Source: Bog-473 sp963736525
GTDB lineage: Bacteria; Actinomycetota; Acidimicrobiia; Acidimicrobiales; RAAP-2
DNA length: 64,000 nucleotides
Direction of reading: 5' to 3'
NCBI GenBank assembly: GCA_963736525.1
Contig: CAVTPF010000010.1
Coordinates: 299,639 to 363,638 of the forward strand
The notes beneath the pieces are model-generated. The model saw only the letters and a program-made list of their open reading frames with translations. It had not been told where the DNA came from and searched no databases. The position numbers and the translations under genes were made by a program. Below are positions 44,350-53,109 of the stretch, in pieces. Each line of letters opens with the position of its first letter. Position 1 is the stretch's first letter.

Positions 44350-46551
44350 GTGTATCGCCACAGGGGGGCACCACGGAAACCGACAGGCGCGGACGGCCGT
44401 CGGAAGGTGCGACCGACGACGGTCGGCATGCCGCGGCATCTGGCCGTCGTGTTCGGATGTGCGTGGCTCGCCGTCGGCATCGCCACCGTCTCGCCCCAGT
44501 CGTCGAGCGCTGCGGGCACACCCGCGGCAACGACCGGGAGTGCACCGGGACCCGCGCCCGCGTACCGCTGCACCTTCAACGTCGACACGGACGCCTTCAC
44601 GGGTGCCCACGCCACCGCGGCGACCATCGGGTGGCTGGGTGACCACGACAGCGTGGTGACCTGCCTCGGGGGGACCTTCATGATTCAGGACGGCCCGGGC
44701 GGTTACTTCGTGAACGACGGCTTCGGGATCTACCAGGGGCAGCGGATGACGTGGACCGACGCCTCCGGGTACCTCCCGGCCCAGGTGACCATGTTCGACG
44801 ACGGCGGGGCCAGCGTCGCCATCACCGAGTTCGCAGATCGGGTCGTCCTGGACGGCAACCCCTTCGTCGCGATCTACAGCCGCGTCCGGGTCGCCAACGC
44901 GACCGGTCACCCGGTCACGGCCAACCCGGAGGCCTCGCCCTCGCTGGTCCCGCTCGACTCGGCACCTGACGTGGTGCCACCCCACCGTGCCGTGAACCAC
45001 GACTACGTCGTGGCCTCCGACCGCTTCGGCAGCACCTCGCCGTGGCCCAGCCCGCACGCACTTGCCGCCGCGGGCGGCTTCGACCTCCACTACGCCCACA
45101 TGCGCGCCTTCTGGAACTCCGAGCTGGCCGGTATTGCGCAGATCGACGTCCCCGATCCGGCACTGGTCGACGCCTACAAGAGTGGATTCATCACGACGCA
45201 GATCACGCGGAGCGGCAACGCGCTCGACACGGGCGTCAACGGCTACGAGAGCGAGTTCAGCCACGACGTCGTGGGCATCCTCACCAATCTGTTCACGCAG
45301 GGCTACTTCAGCGACGCCCACGCGTTGCTGACCGAGGCCCGTAGCGTCGTGGGGTCTCAAGGCCAGTACGTGGACGGCCTGTGGACCTACGACGTGCCCT
45401 GGGCCGTGTACCTGATGAAGACGGGTGATACGGCGTTCGTCGCGCAGAACTTCGCTACGGAGGGCCCCCTCGGGACTGCGCAACCGAGTATCGAGGACGC
45501 CGCGCACGCCATCGCGACCGATCGCACCGGCCCGATGGGAACCATGGAGGCGACCAACGACATCGACACGCAGGGATATTGGACCACCGATGACTACGAA
45601 GCCCTGCTCGGGCTGGCCGCCTACCGTTACATCGCCACCTCCGTCGGCAACACCGCCGAGGCCGCTTGGGCCACGGCACAGTACGGCAGCCTCCTCGACG
45701 CGACGAACACCGTGCTGGGCCAGACCATCGATCGGTACGGTCTCGACTACCTGCCCTGCTCGTTGCTCCAGCCCAATACGGCCAACCGATGCGACAACCC
45801 GGGAGACGCCAACTGGACATCGCCGCTCGGCAACTGGGCCTGGGAGGGGTACCTCCTCGGGGCGCCTCTCAACGGGCCCGGACTGAACCTGATCGACGCC
45901 ACGTACTCCTACGGGTTCGACCGGCTGCGCGGTCTGGTGGCGGCCGACACCACGGGTGGCTTTCCCGATGACTTCTACTCCAGCGCCTACGACGCGGCGG
46001 ACGGTACGGCCGGTCTGGCCAGTACGCACCACCGGGACCAGGGGATCTTGAACTACGAGTTCATGATCGCCAACAGCCAGAGCGGACCGCTTTCCTGGTG
46101 GGAGAGCTCGAGCGCCCCCGACCCCACCTCGCCGTGGCTCGGGCGGCACCCCGGCGCGGGTCAAGGGTCGTCGCCGCACGTCTGGGGCATTGCCGGCGCG
46201 AACAAGGTCCTGCTCGACTCCCTGGTGGCGCAGCAGGCCGATGGCGGGTTGGTCGTGGGTCGCGGTGTCCCCCCGGCATGGCTACGACCCGGCACACCCA
46301 TTTCGGTCACCAACTTCCCCACCACATCCGGGAAGCGCATCGGGCTCACGATCTCCGCGAACGGCGACACCGTCTCCCTCACCCTGCGCGGCCCGCGTCC
46401 CACCGGCGCTGTGCTCTTCTGCCTCCCCACCTTCATCGACAACATTTCGTCAACGTCGGTGGGCCACGTCGACGAGGCCTCGGGCACCGTCACCCTCGGG
46501 GCGGCTGTCCGGCACGTCACGGTCACGTTGCGCCACGCCCCGGGCAGCTGA
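44350..46551 (+). CDS. Large secreted protein, glycosidase-like (six-hairpin fold suspected)
   Basis: 733 aa from GTG 44350; ATG 44428 would start directly at the signal peptide (PRHLAVVFGCAWLAVGIATV, cleavage near SSSA). Residues 60-260 look like a beta-sandwich. Residues 260-620 have repeated helix pairs with aromatic/acidic loops (NGYESEFSHDVVGILTNLF, QGYWTTDDYEALLGLAAYRY, NWAWEGYLLGAPL), typical of (alpha/alpha)6-barrel glycoside hydrolases. A beta domain ends the protein. The Asp/Glu residues in these loops are catalytic candidates. I cannot name the GH family. Confidence 0.65.
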   Translation: MYRHRGAPRKPTGADGRRKVRPTTVGMPRHLAVVFGCAWLAVGIATVSPQSSSAAGTPAATTGSAPGPAPAYRCTFNVDTDAFTGAHATAATIGWLGDHDSVVTCLGGTFMIQDGPGGYFVNDGFGIYQGQRMTWTDASGYLPAQVTMFDDGGASVAITEFADRVVLDGNPFVAIYSRVRVANATGHPVTANPEASPSLVPLDSAPDVVPPHRAVNHDYVVASDRFGSTSPWPSPHALAAAGGFDLHYAHMRAFWNSELAGIAQIDVPDPALVDAYKSGFITTQITRSGNALDTGVNGYESEFSHDVVGILTNLFTQGYFSDAHALLTEARSVVGSQGQYVDGLWTYDVPWAVYLMKTGDTAFVAQNFATEGPLGTAQPSIEDAAHAIATDRTGPMGTMEATNDIDTQGYWTTDDYEALLGLAAYRYIATSVGNTAEAAWATAQYGSLLDATNTVLGQTIDRYGLDYLPCSLLQPNTANRCDNPGDANWTSPLGNWAWEGYLLGAPLNGPGLNLIDATYSYGFDRLRGLVAADTTGGFPDDFYSSAYDAADGTAGLASTHHRDQGILNYEFMIANSQSGPLSWWESSSAPDPTSPWLGRHPGAGQGSSPHVWGIAGANKVLLDSLVAQQADGGLVVGRGVPPAWLRPGTPISVTNFPTTSGKRIGLTISANGDTVSLTLRGPRPTGAVLFCLPTFIDNISSTSVGHVDEASGTVTLGAAVRHVTVTLRHAPGS

Positions 46552-46743
46552 CTCCGGTCCCGTGTATCCCATCTTCCGGCGGGCACGCGCACGCTCCGGT
46601 CGGCGCAGAAGTCGGTACCTAAGGCACTGGTGCACCAGCACGCGGATCTGCAAGTCTTGGGTGGTGCTGGGTCCGCCACACGAACACAACGGACGAACAA
46701 CACACGAGGAGGCTGTCCCCGCAACGGGAGACGGCAGAGCACG

Positions 46744-47199
46744 ATGCCAGCGAGGTCTCTCCACTTGTCGATGAGACCGCGCAACGGCTCCAACCCTGGG
46801 GACGGCGGCGTCCCGGACAGCGCCACGCTCTACCTCTGTCGGCAGGGGCCGCGATGGGTGGTCGTGATCGAGTCGCCCCGCATCAGTGGGGCGCTGCGGT
46901 TCGATTACTCAGGCCGTGACTCGTACGACGCGCGGTTCGAACTGCTCTCCCTGGCCTTCCGGGCTTGCCCCGGTGCGGACATCAGCTGCCCCGACGGCGC
47001 GCTCGAGGGTGCCGACTACGAGTGGCGTCTGGAGGTGCGAGGCCTCGCGGCCGGAACGGGCGACCTCGGCATTGCGCTCCACCGAGCGCTCGCCGCCCAC
47101 CCGCCGGCGCACGTGTCGTGTCCATCACAGCGCCGGATCGCCCACTGCTGTCCTCGTGAACTGAGCCCCTTCGCCTCGAGTCGGCCACGCGACTTCTGA
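46744..47199 (+). CDS. Hypothetical protein
   Basis: 151 aa from ATG 46744; an earlier ATG (46630) would give 189 aa with a less protein-like N-terminus. The central part (ATLYLCRQGPRWVVVIESPR, LRFDYSGRDSYDARFELLSL) is plausible beta-rich protein; four Cys occur in the second half. No family recognised. It is convergent with the TauD-like gene, stops 19 bp apart. May be spurious. Confidence 0.4.
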   Translation: MPARSLHLSMRPRNGSNPGDGGVPDSATLYLCRQGPRWVVVIESPRISGALRFDYSGRDSYDARFELLSLAFRACPGADISCPDGALEGADYEWRLEVRGLAAGTGDLGIALHRALAAHPPAHVSCPSQRRIAHCCPRELSPFASSRPRDF

Positions 47200-47218
47200 G
47201 AGAAAGCGAACCCGATAG

Positions 47219-48085
47219 TCAGCGCACCCCGGTGGGCGGTGCCCCCTTCACACTCGTCCGATACATCTCACGGCGCACGCCTGCGTAGTCGTTGAGGGCG
47301 TTGTGCATCGTGCACCGGTTGTCCCAGATGGCAAGCGTCCGCACGGACCAGCGCAGCCGGCACGTGAAGTTCTCGTTGATGCTGTGCCTGTACAGGTGCG
47401 CCAGCAGAGCGGCAGACTCCTCCTTCGTCCATCCGTCAAAGCGCGTCGTATAGACAGGATTGACGTAGAGCGCTCGTCGGCCGGTGTCTGGGTGGACGGT
47501 GACGGCGGGGTGGACATGCTCGGCATAGGCGTCGGGCGACGGGGCGATGGACATGGATGTCAACTCCTTGAACTGGTCCAACAGACCACCGGTTCCATAC
47601 GCCATGCCTGCCGAATGGACGGCCCTGAGATCATCGAGCGTGGCCTTGAGGCCGCCCGAGAGGGTCTCGTACGCCAGATACTGGTTCGACCACACGGTGT
47701 CGCCCCCATGGTCGGGTACGTCCCAGGCATGCAACAGGGTGTAGGCGGGCGGCGCGGCGAGGTAGCTCAGGTCGCTGTGCCAGGCGTTGGCGAAGTTCAG
47801 GACGTCGCGGGGCTCCTTGATGACGCGGATCACGTACGGCCGGTCCTCGAGGGGGGCCACGAAGGGGGTCGCGTCGCGGCCACCCAACAAGTCGGTCACC
47901 CGCTCGAGGTCGTCGAGCGTCAGATGCTGCTCGGGCAGGAAGAGGACGAGGTGGTCGGTGAGCGCCCGGCGGAGCTCGTCGAGCTGCCCGACCTCGGTCA
48001 CCCGGGTGAGATCGATGCCGGTCACGCAGGCGCCGAGCGCGCCGGCCACCGGTTCCACCGCCAACGACGCTGCTCGGGTCGTCAT
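47219..48085 (-). CDS. TauD/TfdA-family Fe(II)/2-oxoglutarate dioxygenase
   Basis: 288 aa. Iron ligands: NAWHSDLSYLAAPPAYTLLH (H-x-D near residues 102-104), and the distal His in WDNRCTMHNALNDY near residue 263 with the 2-oxoglutarate Arg following (GVRREMYR). N-terminus VEPVAGALGACVTGIDLTR is the usual TauD opening. The group covers taurine, alkylsulfonate and 2,4-D dioxygenases. It follows the amidohydrolase gene on the same strand with a 17-bp gap, so the two form an operon. Confidence 0.9.
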   Translation of the reverse strand: MTTRAASLAVEPVAGALGACVTGIDLTRVTEVGQLDELRRALTDHLVLFLPEQHLTLDDLERVTDLLGGRDATPFVAPLEDRPYVIRVIKEPRDVLNFANAWHSDLSYLAAPPAYTLLHAWDVPDHGGDTVWSNQYLAYETLSGGLKATLDDLRAVHSAGMAYGTGGLLDQFKELTSMSIAPSPDAYAEHVHPAVTVHPDTGRRALYVNPVYTTRFDGWTKEESAALLAHLYRHSINENFTCRLRWSVRTLAIWDNRCTMHNALNDYAGVRREMYRTSVKGAPPTGVR

Positions 48086-48102
48086 GGCGCGTCGCCGGCC
48101 GC

Positions 48103-49233
48103 TCAGACCAGTCCGAGGAGCTCGGCTCCGTTGCGCCAGAAGAAGCGCTCGCGGGTGCGCTCGTCGAACCCCTCCACCGCGGCGCCGAACGCCTCGAAAG
48201 GCCGTCGCCCTCCTTCGGGATGCGGGTAGTCAGTCGAGAACATGAAGAGGTCCGGACCGCACTGCTCGAGCAGCCACGCCGTGTCCTCGAACGCGAACGG
48301 CGTGAAGCGGACCTGGCGCCGCAGGTACTCCGAGGGAAGCAGGTTGAGCTCCTGCAACGTCGGCTCGAACTTGGAGAACGAGCGCAGCGCGTGGTCGACG
48401 TTGCGCAGCAGGCCGGGCACCCACGTCGCACCGAGCTCTATGGCGGCACCGCGCAGCCCGGGATGGCGCTCGAACACTCCGTCGAGCGCCATGCAGGACA
48501 GAAAGCGCTCGGGCGAGTGGTGCAGGACCGGGAAGTCCTTGGACCGCAGGTTCTCGCCACCGCCGAGCCAGTCCTTGGGACGAGGCCGACCGTTGTTGTG
48601 GAAGGACTTGGGGAGCAGCTTGCCTCCGCCAACGTGGAGCACGAAGGGAACCCCGGCCTCGGCGAGGCACGCCCACACCGGATCCAGGTCCACGTGGGTG
48701 GGCGAGAAGTCGCCTGGGGCGTCCGAAGGCACCCAGACCGCGGCCACCCCGGCCCCGAGTGCAGCCTCCAGGCTCGATCGCGCTCGGCCGGGGTCGTTCA
48801 GAGGGAGGTAACCCACGGCCTTGAGTCTCGGATCGGGCGCGCAGAACGCCACCATCGCCCGATTCAGTGCCTCGGCACCGCCATAGAGGATCTCGGGATC
48901 CTTGCTCCGGGAGAAGTGGGCCAGGGCGAAGGTCGGGAAGACCAGTTGGGCTTCGATCTGCAGCGCATCGAGCACGCGCGAGCGCACCGCCGTGTCGAGG
49001 GCGCCCGGGGCCATCCACCCCTTTGGGCCCTTCAGCACCTCGGGCCCGATCAACTGGTGCCGGTGGGACTCCCAGAGGTCGGGCAGACTCGCCATCAGCT
49101 CGGCGGCCCCGGCGCCCGCCCCATCGAGGCCCAGCGGTGCGAGCCTGTCCCGGACCCCCTCGTCGGCAAAATCGCCCAGCCACTCGGGCGTCTCCATGAG
49201 GTGGCTGTCGGCGTCGAAGATCGCAGTTTCCAT
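48103..49233 (-). CDS. Amidohydrolase-2 family metal-dependent hydrolase/decarboxylase
   Basis: 376 aa from ATG 49233 (GGGGGGT upstream). FDADSHLMETPEWLGDFADE gives a D-x-D-S-H variant of the first metal motif; VPFVLHVGGGKLL holds a second His near residue 185; FMFSTDYPHPEGGRRPFEAF is the family C-terminal motif with the conserved Asp. This ACMSD/OHCU-decarboxylase-like branch often acts on aromatic acids. It is the promoter-proximal gene before the TauD-like dioxygenase, an arrangement compatible with breakdown of a ring or side chain; substrate unknown. Confidence 0.88.
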   Translation of the reverse strand: METAIFDADSHLMETPEWLGDFADEGVRDRLAPLGLDGAGAGAAELMASLPDLWESHRHQLIGPEVLKGPKGWMAPGALDTAVRSRVLDALQIEAQLVFPTFALAHFSRSKDPEILYGGAEALNRAMVAFCAPDPRLKAVGYLPLNDPGRARSSLEAALGAGVAAVWVPSDAPGDFSPTHVDLDPVWACLAEAGVPFVLHVGGGKLLPKSFHNNGRPRPKDWLGGGENLRSKDFPVLHHSPERFLSCMALDGVFERHPGLRGAAIELGATWVPGLLRNVDHALRSFSKFEPTLQELNLLPSEYLRRQVRFTPFAFEDTAWLLEQCGPDLFMFSTDYPHPEGGRRPFEAFGAAVEGFDERTRERFFWRNGAELLGLV

Positions 49234-49505
49234 GGGACCCCCCTGCAGAGACGGATCGTCACCGCCAGCGTAGACCCGGCCCCGGGGTCCCATGTGGGGC
49301 CGGGGGACGAGCCGGCAGCGGGGGCCAGTGAGTCCCTCAAGCCGCTCTTTCACCCGCGGCGCTGCACGTTTCCCGCGACATCTCGGCGTCACAGACAACA
49401 TTTATCTCGGTCATAACTTTCTCTGACCTGGCGTACAGACCTGACCTGTCCAATGGAACCCGTGGAGAGAACCCGGACGTCCGGGACTCAGACGGAGGAC
49501 CGCAG

Positions 49506-51233
49506 ATGACGGAGCATCAGAACGACGAGACCCCAGGCCAGCCGGTGAGCGGCCAGGAGCCCGAGACTGCTGCGACCCCGACGGCCGCCAGCGCGGGTCA
49601 GGCCATCCCCCTGCCCGCCACCACTCCCCCGTCGCCGGAGGGCTCATCGCCGGCAGGGCCCGAGACGCCGCCGGTGGGCCTGCCGCTGAGCATGACCCCC
49701 CCGCAGGCGATCACCCCACCGCAAGGCGTGACTCCCCCGCAGGGGAGCACCCCGCCGCCGGAGACCACCCCGCCCCAGGGCAGCTACGCGATGGGCGCCC
49801 TTGCCGGAAACCCCATGCTCGGTGCGGCACCGGCATCCTCGTTCGGGAATCCCCCCACCGACCCGGGCGCCCCCATGTGGCCCGCGCCCCCTGCTCCGGC
49901 CAACGCGAACGCCAGCGGCAACCACCGCGTGCGAAACGGCCTGTTGATCGGTGCTGCCGCCGTCGCCGCCCTGGGTGCGGGCGTCGGCATCGGCCATGCG
50001 GCGTGGACCAACAACAACAACAACACGCAAGCCTTTGCCCCTTCGTCGGGCACCTCACAACTGCCGTCCCGTTCCGGTTCGGGCAACGGATCCACGGGAT
50101 CGGGCTCGTCGGGTAACCAGTTCGGCAACGGCTCTCCGTTCGGCGGAGGATTCTCCGGCAACTCGGGAAACTCCGGCAACACGGGCAGCGGCGGCTCGGG
50201 TTCTTCCAACTCGTCCGGACCGAGCGACGTCAACGCCATCGCCGACAAGGTCGACCCGGGACTGGTCGACATCGACACGACGCTCGGCTATCAGCAGGAG
50301 CAGGCGGCCGGTACGGGCATCGTGCTGAGCTCCAACGGTGTGATCCTGACGAACAACCACGTGATCGACGGCGCCACCAGTATCAGCGTCACCGACGTCG
50401 GCAATCAGAAGACCTACACGGCGAGCGTGGTGGGATACGACCGCACCCGTGACATCGCGGTGTTGCAACTACACAACGCCTCCGGCCTGCAGACGGCGAC
50501 CCTCGGCAATTCGTCCAACGCCTCGGTCGGTGAGGACATCGTGGGCATCGGGAACGCCGGCGGCACGGGCGGCACCCCCAGCGCAGCCGGTGGCACCGTC
50601 ACCGCGCTCAACCAGTCGATCACGGCCAGCGACGACGGGGACGGGACCTCGGAGCAACTGAGCGGTCTGATCGAGACGAACGCCGACATCCAACCCGGGG
50701 ACTCGGGTGGCGCGTTGGTCGACACCTCGGGCAATGTGCTCGGCGTTGACACGGCCGCTTCTGCGGGCTTCTCGTTCCAGTCCAACGATCAGTCCTCGGG
50801 GACCCAGGGCTTCGCCATCCCCATCAACACCGCCCTGTCCATCGCTCGGGCCATTGAGGCCGGGTCGGCCTCCTCCACGATCCACATCGGGCAGACTGCC
50901 TTCCTGGGCGTCGAGATCAATCCCACGGGCAGCTCGGGGAACGGCGGTGGCGGCTTCGGCGGCATCTTCGGTGGCAACACCGGGAACACCGGCTCCTCCG
51001 CCTCGGGCGCCTCCATCGCCAGTGTGGTGACCAATGGGCCCGCCCAGGAGGCCGGCCTGGCGGGCGGCGACGTCATCACCTCGTTCGGAGGCACGACGAT
51101 CAGCTCGGCCAACGACCTGACCAACGCCATCGGCGCCTACCACCCGGGCGACAAGGTGACGGTCGGTTGGACCGACAGCTCCGGGCAGACCCACACGGCG
51201 ACGGTCCAGCTGTCCTCGGGCCCGCCGCAGTAG
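49506..51233 (+). CDS. HtrA/DegP-type membrane-anchored serine protease with PDZ domain
   Basis: 575 aa. A cytoplasmic Pro/Thr/Gln-rich N-terminus (with TPPQG repeats near residues 65-95) precedes one membrane helix (GLLIGAAAVAALGAGVGIG near 145) and an Asn/Gly/Ser-rich linker. The trypsin-like domain has all three catalytic residues: His in LTNNHVIDGA near 283, Asp in RTRDIAVLQL near 316, and Ser in QPGDSGGALVD near 400. A PDZ domain follows (FLGVEINPTG ... AGLAGGDVITSFGG). It matches actinobacterial PepD/HtrA proteins that degrade misfolded envelope proteins. Confidence 0.93.
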   Translation: MTEHQNDETPGQPVSGQEPETAATPTAASAGQAIPLPATTPPSPEGSSPAGPETPPVGLPLSMTPPQAITPPQGVTPPQGSTPPPETTPPQGSYAMGALAGNPMLGAAPASSFGNPPTDPGAPMWPAPPAPANANASGNHRVRNGLLIGAAAVAALGAGVGIGHAAWTNNNNNTQAFAPSSGTSQLPSRSGSGNGSTGSGSSGNQFGNGSPFGGGFSGNSGNSGNTGSGGSGSSNSSGPSDVNAIADKVDPGLVDIDTTLGYQQEQAAGTGIVLSSNGVILTNNHVIDGATSISVTDVGNQKTYTASVVGYDRTRDIAVLQLHNASGLQTATLGNSSNASVGEDIVGIGNAGGTGGTPSAAGGTVTALNQSITASDDGDGTSEQLSGLIETNADIQPGDSGGALVDTSGNVLGVDTAASAGFSFQSNDQSSGTQGFAIPINTALSIARAIEAGSASSTIHIGQTAFLGVEINPTGSSGNGGGGFGGIFGGNTGNTGSSASGASIASVVTNGPAQEAGLAGGDVITSFGGTTISSANDLTNAIGAYHPGDKVTVGWTDSSGQTHTATVQLSSGPPQ

Positions 51234-51300
51234 CGAACCCCCCGCAGCAGCGCTCCGCACACGGAGGCCGCTCGCGCCCAGAACGGTGCGGGCGGCCTTC

Positions 51301-51374
51301 GCTGTTTCTCGACTCGCTGTTTCTCGACTCGCTGTTTCTCGACTCGCTGTTTCTCGACTCGCTGTTTCTCGACT
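51301..51374. repeat. Five 15-bp tandem repeats between convergent genes
   Basis: GCTGTTTCTCGACTC occurs at 51301, 51316, 51331 and 51346 without change and at 51361 with the end altered. The array fills the space after a GC-rich hairpin (51263-51298) behind the protease gene and touches the stop codon of the DUF2510 gene at 51373. Confidence 0.95.
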
Positions 51375-52077
51375 ATCGGTGCAGCAGCCGCACCGAGGTG
51401 ACGATGATGGCGAGCGCCGCCGCGCTGAGCACGCAGATCAGGCCGGCACCGACGCTGAGGCTCGCGCCGGCCACCGGGTGCACCTGCGTGATCTTCTGGA
51501 CGATCCGGAACATGTCGTAGATGGCGAAGATCAACGTCGCGGCCGCGGCGGCGAAGGTGACGACGGCCAACACCAGGTCGTCGTTGGTGAGGGCAAGTCC
51601 CCCGAACACGAGGAGAACGACACCAGCGATGAAGGTGACGTAGCCGTTCACTCCGATCAGCTGAGAGATTCCCTGATCGGTGCCGTTGAGCGACGTGTGG
51701 TAGGTCAGGATGCCCACGGACCCACTGAGGTGGATCCACGAACCGACGGACCCGAACATGAGGGCGATCCCGCTCACCATCAGGAGGAGGAGCCCCATGT
51801 TCAGCGTCGCCGGCGCACCTCTGCGATTCGCGGCGAGCGGGGCGTAGGGGTTGGCCGACCGGCGCTTCGGCGCGGTGCCATCCTCGACCCATCCATTGAC
51901 GGTCCAATTGCGTGTCCCGGTCCAGCCTTGGCCGTCCCAGTAGGCCTGCTCGTTGGGATTGGTGCCCGTCGGATACCAGCCCGGATCCCTGGGTTCGGCT
52001 CCGAGCGGATGCCAACCGAGGTCCGGCGCCCCACCGTCGCTCGTCGTGGTCGAAGTCGCATTCCCTTGCTCGACCAT
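51373..52077 (-). CDS. DUF2510 membrane protein (paralogue 2)
   Basis: 234 aa, ATG 52077 preceded by GGAGGTG. Two DUF2510-like Trp motifs near residues 20-55 (GWHPLG; DPGWYPTG with YWDGQGWTGTRNW), a short linker, then four hydrophobic helices (about residues 90-230). GTDQGISQLIGVNGYVTFIA corresponds to GTDSGISALIGVNGWITFAA in the 252-aa protein at 33513, indicating duplication within this genome. Convergent with the HtrA gene. Function unknown. Confidence 0.85.
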   Translation of the reverse strand: MVEQGNATSTTTSDGGAPDLGWHPLGAEPRDPGWYPTGTNPNEQAYWDGQGWTGTRNWTVNGWVEDGTAPKRRSANPYAPLAANRRGAPATLNMGLLLLMVSGIALMFGSVGSWIHLSGSVGILTYHTSLNGTDQGISQLIGVNGYVTFIAGVVLLVFGGLALTNDDLVLAVVTFAAAAATLIFAIYDMFRIVQKITQVHPVAGASLSVGAGLICVLSAAALAIIVTSVRLLHR

Positions 52078-52222
52078 TCGGACACCTCCCTCCGTGACGA
52101 TCGCGCCCTTACGGACGGTCGTCCGCCGTCACCGCAAGGCACCGCGGGTCGTGGCGTCGGAACGACCGTCCCAACGCATGCCTGTCGGTTCAATCGGCTT
52201 TCTGGCCGATCGACTTGAGCGC

Positions 52223-52573
52223 CTAGGGCCTGCCCGCTGCGATCCAGCTCTTCACGCGGTCGTCGCTGATGCGACGGGCCGTTGCCATGTTCGCCCATGC
52301 CCGGAAGCGGGCCTTCTCTTCGTCCTTCAGTTGCGAGTACATGGTCTTGTCGGCTGCGGCGACGCGCAGTGACCGTGTCGCCCTCGAGGCGGACGGGCCA
52401 CCTCGCGGCCTGCCCTTCTCAATGAAGGGCCTGAGGGCCTCACGCAATCGGGCGGCATTCGCGGCATTGACGTCGATCTCGTAGGACCGCCCATCAATCG
52501 CGAACTGCACCGTCTCGTCCGCATCGCCGCCATCGATGTCATCGGTCAGCTTCACAATCACGGTCTTTGCCAT
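52223..52573 (-). CDS. lsr2: Lsr2-family nucleoid-associated protein
   Basis: 116 aa from ATG 52573 (112 in M. tuberculosis). The N-terminal dimerisation domain is standard: AKTVIVKLTDDIDGGDADET with FAIDGRSYEIDVNAANAARL. The C-terminal DNA-binding part (EEKARFRAWANMATARRISDD) resembles the Lsr2 helical domain, but the usual R-G-R AT-hook loop reads A-R-R here. Lsr2 silences AT-rich, horizontally acquired DNA, much like H-NS. The altered loop may change its sequence preference. It lies 145 bp after the DUF2510 gene start on the same strand as that gene. Confidence 0.88.
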   Translation of the reverse strand: MAKTVIVKLTDDIDGGDADETVQFAIDGRSYEIDVNAANAARLREALRPFIEKGRPRGGPSASRATRSLRVAAADKTMYSQLKDEEKARFRAWANMATARRISDDRVKSWIAAGRP

Positions 52574-52869
52574 GGCGTCATCGTTGCAGAGCAGTCCGAC
52601 CCCGGCCAACCTCCGCCGGGTTCGGGGACCGGACCGCCCCGACCGCTCATCCACGTTGCACGTCGGTCGGTGACACCGATGGCTCCTGCGCCACGGATGA
52701 GCCAGCCGGCCGCCTGCCGTAGGATGGACGACGTCCTGACGCGCCGGGTTCGACCCTTTTTCCCCCTCCGTCGAACCATGGCGCGTCGGGACTGAACGAC
52801 GTAGGCGGCCCGCCGCGGCGCAACAGCGTCCCCCCGTTGGGAGCTACAACGGCACCACAATGAAGCCCG

Positions 52870-53109
52870 ATGGCTCGGCGCCCACGAAAAGGGGGACGCT
52901 CGGGGCGCGATGCTTCCTCCCGTCGTACTCCGAGCCTTGGGTCGCACTGGCGCGCCGACGGGACGCCGAAGACCGGGTATCGGTCCCAGGCGGAGGCGTG
53001 GTCGATGGCCGACGAACGACGCCGCGAGTCGGGCGCCGACCTCACCGTGTACCAGTGCGACTTCTGCTCGGCCTGGCACTTGGCGAACACTCGAAGTCGT
53101 CAGGACTGA
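52870..53109 (+). CDS. Small Cys-pair hypothetical protein
   Basis: 79 aa. A basic N-terminus (ARRPRKGGRSGRDASSRR) and a C-terminal half GYRSQAEAWSMADERRRESG with YQCDFCSAWHLAN; C-x-x-C plus His suggests a single zinc site. Similar short proteins with Y-x-C-x-x-C-x-x-W-H occur in actinobacteria. A nucleic-acid-binding role is possible but unproven. The gene is transcribed away from lsr2. Confidence 0.55.
   Translation: MARRPRKGGRSGRDASSRRTPSLGSHWRADGTPKTGYRSQAEAWSMADERRRESGADLTVYQCDFCSAWHLANTRSRQD

Noticed and set aside
44053..46179. A 708-codon minus-strand frame opposite the secreted glycosidase-like gene
   Set aside because: Val/Gly/Arg-rich shadow frame; the plus-strand frame has a signal peptide and sensible domains.
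51301..51374. Possible CRISPR array
   Set aside because: The 15-bp units are directly adjacent without spacers and no cas genes are present; it is a minisatellite.
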